From: Chitinophagales bacterium
GTDB taxonomy: Bacteria > Bacteroidota > Bacteroidia > Chitinophagales > JADIYW01
Direction: 5' to 3'
DNA: 20,177 nucleotides
NCBI GenBank assembly: GCA_020848315.1
Contig: JADLAH010000176.1
Location: 1 to 20,177 of the forward strand
Shown: positions 14,574 to 20,177 of the stretch, piece after piece
How the letters are laid out: every line of letters starts with the position of its first letter
Position numbering within the stretch: the first letter of the stretch is position 1
The notes under the pieces: model-generated
What the model was told of the DNA's origin: nothing
The model's database searches: none
What the model saw: only the letters and a program-made list of their open reading frames with translations
Program-made: the position numbers and the translations under genes

Positions 14574-15227
14574 TCAGTCCTGCCAAATAAACGGAAACAG
14601 GACTACAGCCAGTAATAAGGTTATCACATCCAGGAGCGCGATGGCACCGAGATGCAGGTATATATCTTTTTCCTGAATAGCAAAATCAGACAAGCCGCTC
14701 ATTTTCACAATCAGCAACAGCAGCGGCAGGATAATGGGAAATCCCAGAATAGCCAGCAGGGCAAAATTCTGTGTGCGGGCAGTAATCGCTGACAACAATG
14801 TAAAAAGATTGGAGAAGCCTATACTTCCCAATACTATCGTGAGCAGGAATAATTTTTTATCGGCGATGTTTTCATTAAAGAAAAGTACCATTACGCCATA
14901 TATCACCAGTGCGAGTACCGTAATCAGCAGCGCATTGTAAATAATCTTGGACAGAATAATTTCCACCGGCGAGGCCATACTACGCAGGTAATAAAACTGC
15001 TCATTGGCGTCTTTGATAAATGATTTGGAAGCCGCGTTTACGGTGGTAAAAAGCGCAATAATCCAGAATAAGGCAATCCAGGTTGGAATAGTAATGTTTC
15101 CCTGAAAAATGAGATACACCAGAAAGGTAGTGCCGAGCACATAGATAAATATCGTTCCCAGAGCGGTCTTTTGTCGCCATTCCAGCTGCACTTCTTTTCG
15201 CACGAGTTGATAAATATGCTGTACCAT
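14574..15227 (-). CDS. ccmB: Haem exporter membrane subunit CcmB
   Basis: 217 residues with six predicted membrane helices. CcmB is the membrane subunit of the CcmAB ABC complex that releases holo-CcmE from CcmC. The N-terminus VRKEVQLEWRQKTALGTIF matches the family pattern of an amphipathic cytoplasmic start (Lys/Arg, Glu, Trp-Arg-x-Lys). FPIILPLLLLIV in the second half is typical of the conserved proline-containing helix. It is the first gene of the ccmB-ccmC-ccmD run; ccmA, the ATPase, is not in the window. The ATG at 15227 is divergent from the NlpC/P60 gene, with a 112-base shared upstream region. Confidence 0.9.
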   Translation of the reverse strand: MVQHIYQLVRKEVQLEWRQKTALGTIFIYVLGTTFLVYLIFQGNITIPTWIALFWIIALFTTVNAASKSFIKDANEQFYYLRSMASPVEIILSKIIYNALLITVLALVIYGVMVLFFNENIADKKLFLLTIVLGSIGFSNLFTLLSAITARTQNFALLAILGFPIILPLLLLIVKMSGLSDFAIQEKDIYLHLGAIALLDVITLLLAVVLFPFIWQD

Positions 15228-15339
15228 TCTGAATTTTTACTACTGCATCCGACAAATAACGTGGCCTGTTTTTTGCTGATGACAGTGGATACGCAAAAAT
15301 ACATTATTTTAGCGGAATAACACCTAAAATCCTTTTCGT
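15228..15339. promoter_or_regulatory. Divergent promoter region between ccmB and the NlpC/P60 gene
   Basis: 112 bases must hold promoters for both strands. For the plus strand a T6G run (15269-15275) and TACATTAT (15300-15307) are a loose match to the -33/-7 pair, with a slightly long spacer. No exact TAnnTTTG is seen on either strand, so individual elements stay unassigned. Confidence 0.35.
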
Positions 15340-15909
15340 ATGACGTTGCGCACCCAACGATTTCCTGTTATCATCTCTTTGCTGCTGCTGTTGCTTATCA
15401 ACGCCTGTACGGCATCCAGAAAAAGCGGCAGTTCCACCACCACCACATCCCCTAAGCCAACGACACCTTCGAACACGCCCGGCAAGCCGATGCTTTCGCC
15501 CTCCGGCATCAATATCGACGGATTGCTGTGGTATGCAAAAAAGCAACTCGGAACCCCCTATCTGTATGGCTCCGCCGATCCGGCCAAAGGCGGTCTCGAC
15601 TGTTCCGGTTTTTTGTATTATGTATTTAATCACTTCAAAATAAAAGTGCCGCGCACCTCCAAAGACTACATGAGTTACGGCAAACCCGTATCCAGATCCG
15701 AAGCACAGAAAGGCGACGTTATTATCTTCACCGGTTCGGATGCCACCGTAAAAACGGGCGGACACGTAGGGCTGATTCTGGAAAACACGGGAAACGACAT
15801 CACCTTTATCCACGGCTCATCCTCTAAAAAATATGGCGTGATGATAAACAAACTCAGCGATGCTTATTACAATCAGCGTTTTCTGAAAATCGTGCGTGTC
15901 ATCCCGTAA
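15340..15909 (+). CDS. NlpC/P60-family lipoprotein (cell-wall peptidase)
   Basis: 189 residues. The lipoprotein signal is basic MTLRTQR, then IISLLLLLLI, with lipobox INAC and the lipid-bearing Cys at 23. A low-complexity Ser/Thr/Pro linker (29-56) follows, then the NlpC/P60 domain (about 58-189). The catalytic triad is visible: Cys88 in GGLDCSGF, His142 in KTGGHVGLI, and the third polar residue His158 in ITFIHGSSS. LGTPYLYGSADP before the Cys is also typical. Such enzymes cut gamma-D-Glu to diamino-acid links in peptidoglycan stem peptides from the outer or inner membrane. It is similar in length to E. coli Spr (MepS). It is transcribed alone, divergent from ccmB. Confidence 0.93.
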   Translation: MTLRTQRFPVIISLLLLLLINACTASRKSGSSTTTTSPKPTTPSNTPGKPMLSPSGINIDGLLWYAKKQLGTPYLYGSADPAKGGLDCSGFLYYVFNHFKIKVPRTSKDYMSYGKPVSRSEAQKGDVIIFTGSDATVKTGGHVGLILENTGNDITFIHGSSSKKYGVMINKLSDAYYNQRFLKIVRVIP

Positions 15910-15940
15910 TTTTCTTATCATTTTTTAGCATTAAGGCAAT

Positions 15941-15962
15941 CCTGAATACTTCTTAATTCAGG
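15941..15962 (+). terminator. Possible terminator hairpin after the NlpC/P60 gene
   Basis: CCTGAAT (15941-15947) and ATTCAGG (15956-15962) form a perfect 7-bp stem with an 8-base loop, followed by an interrupted T-rich stretch. The T-tract is imperfect, so termination may be partial. TATATTTC at 15964-15971, one base off the -7 consensus, could serve the biotin carboxylase gene. Confidence 0.4.
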
Positions 15963-16006
15963 CTATATTTCCTATTTTTACGGTTTAGTTAGTCAAGAAT
16001 CAGCAT

Positions 16007-17488
16007 ATGAAGAAAATTTTAGTTGCCAACCGCGGAGAGATAGCGTTGAGAGTGATGCGCACCTGCAGACAAATGGGCATTTCCACTGTCGCCATATATT
16101 CTGAAGCCGACAGAAATTCGCCGCATGTGCGTTTTGCGGATGAAGCGGTATGCGTGGGACCGGCAGCATCTAAAGATTCTTATCTGAGGATTGACAAGAT
16201 TATTCAGGTATGCAAAGACCTTGGCGTGGATGGCATTCATCCGGGCTATGGCTTTCTCAGTGAAAATGCCGCCTTCGCGAAAGCCTGTGAGGAAAACGGC
16301 GTGATATTCATTGGCCCGACGGTGGAAGCTATTGAAATCATGGGCAGCAAACTGGCCGCCAAACAGGCCGTTTCCAGATTTGATGTACCGTTGGTGCCCG
16401 GCACCGACCAACCGATTACCGATGTGCAGGAAGCCAAAAGGCTGGCCGCGGAAATCGGATTTCCAATTCTGATAAAAGCCTCCGCCGGCGGCGGTGGAAA
16501 AGGAATGCGCATCGTGGAAGGCGCGGAAGACTTTGAAGAACAAATGAAACTGGCGGTTTCGGAAGCGACATCCGCTTTCGGAGATGGCAGTGTTTTTATA
16601 GAAAAATTTGTGACCTCACCACGTCACATTGAGATACAGATTCTGGGCGATACGCACGGAAACATTGTATATCTGTTCGAACGCGAGTGCTCGATTCAGC
16701 GACGCCACCAGAAAGTAGTGGAAGAAGCACCAAGTGCCGTACTGACACCTGCATTGCGCCAGCAAATGGGAGAAGCAGCGGTACAAGTGGCTCGTTCCGT
16801 GAACTATGTGGGTGCAGGCACCGTGGAATTTATCGTCAATCACCAGCTGGATTTTTATTTTCTGGAAATGAATACCCGCTTGCAGGTGGAACATCCGGTG
16901 ACGGAAATGATTACCGGCGTCGATCTTGTAAAAGAACAAATACAGATTGCCCGCGGTGAAAAAATCTCTTTCCGTCAGGAAGACCTGCGTATTCATGGCC
17001 ATGCGATTGAACTGCGTGTGTATGCGGAAGACCCGCTGAATAACTTCTTACCGGATATCGGCAAACTGGAAGTATACCAACTACCACAGGGCGAAGGTGT
17101 GCGCGTGGATGATGGCTTTGATGAAGGTATGGATATTCCGATTTACTACGACCCGATGATTGCCAAACTGATTGCACACGGACACAACCGAGCGGATGCC
17201 ATTCAGAAGCTGAAAAAGGCGATTGAAGACTACCAGATTAAAGGCGTTAAAACCACCTTGCCTTTCGGTACATTTGTATTGAATCATGCGGCATTTACGA
17301 CGGGTGATTTCGACACGAAATTTGTAGAAAACTACTTCCATCCGCACGAAGACAGACAGGAAGAGCACCAACTGGCAGCATTGCTGGCAGCGAAGCTCTT
17401 TCAGGAAAAAGAACGTGCATTCGGAGTATCTGAGGCGGGAAACCGCGATGTTGTTTCCGGCTGGCGCTCTGCCCGCACATCGGGATAG
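16007..17488 (+). CDS. Biotin carboxylase subunit of an acyl-CoA carboxylase
   Basis: 493 residues. It uses ATP and bicarbonate to carboxylate biotin on a carrier protein, the first half-reaction of acetyl- or propionyl-CoA carboxylase. Motifs in order are ILVANRGEIALRVMRT (N-terminal Rossmann part), GIHPGYGFLSENAAFA, the ATP-grasp lysines (Lys116 and Lys157), the glycine loop KASAGGGGKGMR (157-168), FIEKFVTSPRHIEIQILGD, ECSIQRRHQKVVEEAPS, and the active-site block EMNTRLQVEHPVTEMITGVD (287-306). The protein is about 45 residues longer than E. coli AccC, with a tail (HQLAALLAAKLFQEKE) more like acyl-CoA carboxylase alpha subunits without the fused biotin domain. No carrier or carboxyltransferase gene is adjacent, so acetyl-CoA versus propionyl-CoA use cannot be decided; for this reason I leave the symbol empty. 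Confidence 0.92.
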   Translation: MKKILVANRGEIALRVMRTCRQMGISTVAIYSEADRNSPHVRFADEAVCVGPAASKDSYLRIDKIIQVCKDLGVDGIHPGYGFLSENAAFAKACEENGVIFIGPTVEAIEIMGSKLAAKQAVSRFDVPLVPGTDQPITDVQEAKRLAAEIGFPILIKASAGGGGKGMRIVEGAEDFEEQMKLAVSEATSAFGDGSVFIEKFVTSPRHIEIQILGDTHGNIVYLFERECSIQRRHQKVVEEAPSAVLTPALRQQMGEAAVQVARSVNYVGAGTVEFIVNHQLDFYFLEMNTRLQVEHPVTEMITGVDLVKEQIQIARGEKISFRQEDLRIHGHAIELRVYAEDPLNNFLPDIGKLEVYQLPQGEGVRVDDGFDEGMDIPIYYDPMIAKLIAHGHNRADAIQKLKKAIEDYQIKGVKTTLPFGTFVLNHAAFTTGDFDTKFVENYFHPHEDRQEEHQLAALLAAKLFQEKERAFGVSEAGNRDVVSGWRSARTSG

Positions 17489-17511
17489 CAGCAGCATATT
17501 GCATTTTTTGG

Positions 17512-17519
17512 TATCTTTG
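17512..17519 (+). promoter_or_regulatory. Putative -7 element (TATCTTTG) for the four-helix-bundle gene
   Basis: TATCTTTG matches TAnnTTTG and lies 17 bases before the ATG at 17537, in the 48-base gap after the biotin carboxylase stop. It is the same octamer as before the PhnA-domain gene at 3257. No -33 element at normal spacing is seen. Confidence 0.45.
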
Positions 17520-17536
17520 TTCTACAAAACCAAACT

Positions 17537-17986
17537 ATGGAAGAGAAAATACAGTCCTTTCTCGATTTAAATGTATGGAGAAAGGCGCACCATTTAGTGC
17601 TAAACATCTATCAGATGACGCCTACACTTCCGGCACATGAGCAGTTCACCTTAGCTGACCAGTTAAAAAGAACCTCCTCCAGATGTGCCTCTACGATTGC
17701 AGAAGGATTTCAAAAAAGACAGAAAGCAGACAAAATCAAACTCTACAATGATGCGCAGGCATCCATACATGAGTTGTATTACCTGTTGTTGCTGACACGC
17801 GACCTTCAGTACAGTGACACCACCGAGCTCATGGAAAACACGCATGAAATACAGAAAATGCTGGGTGGACTGGTGCGTTCTGTGGCGGGCATCGTAAAGA
17901 ACAATCATAACCACAACCATAATCACACGGCTACAGTCAGAGATGACAACCACACACTGGAATCAGAGAATATCTCTTTTTATTAA
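17537..17986 (+). CDS. Four-helix-bundle protein of the S23/IVP family with His-Asn tail
   Basis: 149 residues. The first 120 match the four-helix-bundle family first known as the 23S rRNA intervening-sequence protein: FLDLNVWRKAHHLVLNIYQM, then LADQLKRTSSRCASTIAEGF, KLYNDAQASIHELYYLLLLT, and a final helix IQKMLGGLVRSVAGIV. The fold forms pentamers in known structures; a relative, Avd, works in diversity-generating retroelements. Here it stands alone, with no rRNA gene and no reverse transcriptase in the window. Normal members end near residue 120; this one continues with NNHNHNHNHT (122-131) and a polar acidic tail. The His-Asn stretch could bind metal but may just be a short repeat expansion. 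Biological role unknown. It is followed by a good terminator. Confidence 0.82.
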   Translation: MEEKIQSFLDLNVWRKAHHLVLNIYQMTPTLPAHEQFTLADQLKRTSSRCASTIAEGFQKRQKADKIKLYNDAQASIHELYYLLLLTRDLQYSDTTELMENTHEIQKMLGGLVRSVAGIVKNNHNHNHNHTATVRDDNHTLESENISFY

Positions 17987-18007
17987 TAACTGATACAGGA
18001 GAACACG

Positions 18008-18048
18008 TACACCCCGACGAAGATAAAATATGCTTCTGTCGGGGCGTA
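18008..18048 (+). terminator. Terminator hairpin after the four-helix-bundle gene
   Basis: CCCCGAC (18012-18018) pairs with GTCGGGG (18038-18044), extended inward by GAAG/CTTC after a one-base bulge and outward by TAC/GTA past a 1x1 mismatch. A TTTATTT tail follows. The strong GC base and the place 22 bases after the stop support it, though the T-tract is broken. Confidence 0.62.
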
Positions 18049-18140
18049 TTTATTTCATAACGTCAATAAACAATTTGATAAAGCCCGCGCTGTGGCAGCA
18101 AGTCGGATTTTCCGTAATATTGTTACAGGATTTTTTGATT

Positions 18141-19199
18141 ATGAATACCCCATCCAACTTTAGCAAGGAGCAACTTTTAGAAGACCTCAGAAACTGGCAG
18201 AAAATCGTAAAGAAATACCAGATTCCGAATACCAAAGAGGCGATTATTCAGATTGCAAACAGTTTTTCGTTTTATGTTGCCTTACTGGCACTTCAGTTTT
18301 ATCTGTACGATAAATCATTTATTTTCTCGGCACTACTGGCCATACTGAACGGATTTATCCTGTCCCGGATTTTTATTATCCAGCATGATTGTGGCCACAG
18401 TTCTTTCACTAAAAGTAAGACTGCCAATGAAATCATCGGCACCGTTTGCAGTATCTGCACACTTATTCCTTACCGCTATTGGGCTCGCAACCATAGTTTT
18501 CATCACGCTCACAACGGACAGCTGGAAGTGAGTGACATCGGTGATATCGACTGTATGACGGCGGAAGAATATGCGAACGCCAGCTGGAAGACAAAATTAT
18601 ATTACCGTATCTACCGCAATCCATTTTACCTGTTTACCATCGGCGGTTTTATCTATGTGGTGATTTACAACCGTTTCGCGTTTGTCAATTCCGATTATTT
18701 CAAAAAGGTAAAAAAGAGCGTCACCATCAGCAATTTCATGTTCATCGGTGTATATGCCATTGCAGCCTGGGTGCTAGGTCCGGAACGCTTTCTGGTAGTG
18801 CAATTCACCAATATTTTCTTCTTTGGAATCTATGCCTTATGGTTCTTCTACATACAGCATCAGTATGAGTATGTTTTCAAAAGCAGCAAGGAAAACTGGA
18901 ACTATGTGGTAGCAGCCATTAAAGGCAGCACCTACTACAAACTGCCACGCATTTTCCACTGGCTGTCCGGCAATATCGGCTATCACCACATTCATCATTT
19001 AAGTTCCTCCATTCCGAATTATAACCTGCGCAAATGCCATCAGGAAAATCCTGTATTTGAGAAATACACAAATACACTCACCTTTTGGCAAAGTCTGAAA
19101 ACACTGCGTTCCAATCTGTGGGATGAACAGCAGCAAAAGATGATTTCCTTTTCGGAATACAAACGCAACAAGGCGCTGTATTTGAAAGGCACTAAATAA
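18141..19199 (+). CDS. Membrane fatty acid desaturase (acyl-lipid or acyl-CoA type)
   Basis: 352 residues from the ATG at 18141, which has an AGGA 10 bases upstream. The frame is open from 18030, but that part lies within the terminator hairpin of the previous gene. All three histidine boxes of the di-iron desaturases are present: HDCGH (82-86), HSFHH (118-122) and HHIHH (282-286, in GYHHIHHLS). Hydrophobic pairs lie between them. The enzyme would insert a double bond into membrane acyl chains using oxygen and an electron donor, which helps keep membranes fluid. Regiospecificity (delta-9, delta-12 or other) cannot be read safely. It points toward an aerobic organism. It converges on the antiporter gene with only nine bases between stops. 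Confidence 0.92.
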   Translation: MNTPSNFSKEQLLEDLRNWQKIVKKYQIPNTKEAIIQIANSFSFYVALLALQFYLYDKSFIFSALLAILNGFILSRIFIIQHDCGHSSFTKSKTANEIIGTVCSICTLIPYRYWARNHSFHHAHNGQLEVSDIGDIDCMTAEEYANASWKTKLYYRIYRNPFYLFTIGGFIYVVIYNRFAFVNSDYFKKVKKSVTISNFMFIGVYAIAAWVLGPERFLVVQFTNIFFFGIYALWFFYIQHQYEYVFKSSKENWNYVVAAIKGSTYYKLPRIFHWLSGNIGYHHIHHLSSSIPNYNLRKCHQENPVFEKYTNTLTFWQSLKTLRSNLWDEQQQKMISFSEYKRNKALYLKGTK

Positions 19200-19208
19200 C
19201 ATCCTGCA

Positions 19209-20177
19209 TTACGGATGAATCGTCAGGTAAATAAATGCCATCAGATTCACGAGCAATACGGCACCGTACACTATATTACTTCGTCCGCTGCTCAGTGACA
19301 GCATCACGGTAAATACCGACAACCCGAGCAGTATAATAGAGATAATATCCAGTCCGAGGATAATTCTCATTCCATACACGTGACTCACAATAGCCACCAC
19401 AGGAATCGTCAATCCAATACTTGCCAGCGCGGATCCCAGTGCCAGGTTCAGACTCGTTTGCAGTTTGTTTTTTCTGGCGGCAATAATGGCTGCTGCACCT
19501 TCCGGCAAGAGAATGATGGCGGCAATGATAACACCGACCAGTGATTTCGGCAGGTTATAACTAAATATCACACTTTCTATGGTGGGCGACAATGTCTTTG
19601 CCAGCAACACTACAATTCCCAGACTCAGCAACAGAAAAACCAGGCTGACTATCATGACTGTATTGCTGATGGTAACCGGGTGTTGATCTGTTTCCTGTCC
19701 ATCATCATCTGTCAGGAAATACTGCCGGTGACGAACGGTTTGCGCAAACAGAAAACAGGCGTATATCGTCAGGCAGGCAATGGACACAAACACCAATTGC
19801 GAGGTAGAATAATAGGGCCCTTCGATGCTTTTGGTAAAAGTCGGAAACACCAGCGTAAATACGACGATGGAAATTAAAGACACCAGCGCGATGGTGACGG
19901 AATGTTTGGAAAATCTTTGTTCGTGGTGCTTGAGACCACCAATAAACAGGCACAATCCCACAATCCCATTCAGGATGAGCATGGTGGCGGAATATACGGT
20001 ATCGCGTGCCAGCGCCTCTGTCTGCTGTCCGCCGGCCATCATCAGCGATACGATGATAGACACTTCAATGATGGTGATGGCCACTGCCAGAATAATGGTT
20101 CCGTAAGGCTCTCCCACTCTGTGGGCGATGATTTCAGAATGGTGAACGGCGGACATTACACTGAAAATCAGCAATAC
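19209..20177 (-). CDS. ChaA-type calcium (sodium)/proton antiporter, N-terminus cut by right edge
   Basis: The frame is open from the stop at 19209 to the window edge (about 322 codons), so the real start lies outside; the E. coli ChaA comparison suggests roughly 55-60 residues are missing. It is an inner-membrane member of the Ca2+:cation antiporter (CaCA) family, with about nine visible helices in two homologous halves. The first half has AHRVGEPYGTIILAVAITIIEVSIIVS (the alpha-1 repeat, with acidic Glu), the second IILLPEGAAAIIAARKNK and LALGSALASIGLTIPVVAIV (alpha-2). A charged loop rich in Asp and Glu (FLTDDDGQETDQHP) joins them, as in ChaA. It likely expels Ca2+ or Na+ in exchange for protons. 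It runs convergent to the desaturase, with no terminator in the nine-base gap. Confidence 0.9.
   Translation of the reverse strand, partial: VLLIFSVMSAVHHSEIIAHRVGEPYGTIILAVAITIIEVSIIVSLMMAGGQQTEALARDTVYSATMLILNGIVGLCLFIGGLKHHEQRFSKHSVTIALVSLISIVVFTLVFPTFTKSIEGPYYSTSQLVFVSIACLTIYACFLFAQTVRHRQYFLTDDDGQETDQHPVTISNTVMIVSLVFLLLSLGIVVLLAKTLSPTIESVIFSYNLPKSLVGVIIAAIILLPEGAAAIIAARKNKLQTSLNLALGSALASIGLTIPVVAIVSHVYGMRIILGLDIISIILLGLSVFTVMLSLSSGRSNIVYGAVLLVNLMAFIYLTIHP

Noticed and set aside
15304..15813. 169-codon minus-strand ORF antisense to the NlpC/P60 gene
   Set aside because: Glycine-rich shadow of the Ser/Thr/Pro linker; the plus strand has a lipobox and the complete catalytic triad.
17537..17986. 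Avd-like accessory gene of a diversity-generating retroelement
   Set aside because: No reverse transcriptase, template repeat or variable repeat is present nearby; the stand-alone S23/IVP family is the simpler reading.

Overview
This window is chromosomal DNA from a member of the Bacteroidota, probably near the Chitinophagia/Sphingobacteriia; the class is an inference and I cannot name a genus. The evidence is the gene set: a c-type cytochrome maturation cluster of CcmB, CcmC and a short CcmD, a short-form AMP nucleosidase, a single-chain glycine cleavage P-protein of 952 residues, and a TonB C-terminal domain protein. In addition, several genes have a TAnnTTTG -7 element upstream, the usual Bacteroidota housekeeping promoter motif, and Shine-Dalgarno sequences are mostly weak or absent. 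Coding DNA is of moderate GC and the spacers are AT-rich. Most of the window is ordinary core genome.

Layout. Left edge: the start of a secreted SGNH/GDSL hydrolase (minus), divergent from a secreted protein of unknown function, then an EVE-domain protein. Next comes a GPH-type sugar:cation symporter (minus), a small PhnA-domain protein and the large gcvP. After gcvP lies an AT-rich lipoprotein gene, flanked on both sides by almost the same hairpin terminator. It is followed by the only long gene-free stretch (7470-7886), which is densely packed with inverted repeats. Then come mltG and a YbgC/FadM-type thioesterase as an overlapping pair, and a BrkB/YihY-family membrane protein with a small membrane protein, also overlapping. 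On the minus strand from right to left lie ccmB, ccmC, ccmD, glutamate dehydrogenase, the TonB-CTD protein and AMP nucleosidase. The right third on the plus strand holds an NlpC/P60 lipoprotein, a biotin carboxylase, a four-helix-bundle (S23/IVP) protein with an odd His-Asn tail, and a fatty acid desaturase. The right edge cuts a ChaA-type cation/proton antiporter.

How the genes fit together. Themes are cell-envelope upkeep (MltG, NlpC/P60, BrkB-like protein, lipoprotein), fatty-acid metabolism (biotin carboxylase, desaturase, thioesterase), amino-acid and C1 metabolism (GcvP, glutamate dehydrogenase), purine turnover (AMP nucleosidase) and respiration (Ccm). Apart from the ccm run and the two overlapping pairs, neighbours do not form one pathway.

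I found no mobile element, CRISPR array, tRNA, rRNA or obvious defence system. The best candidate for something undescribed is the structured spacer 7580-7818. It carries one terminator-like hairpin with a T8 tract on each strand, pointing away from each other, and could encode a small RNA or be a dispersed repeat.
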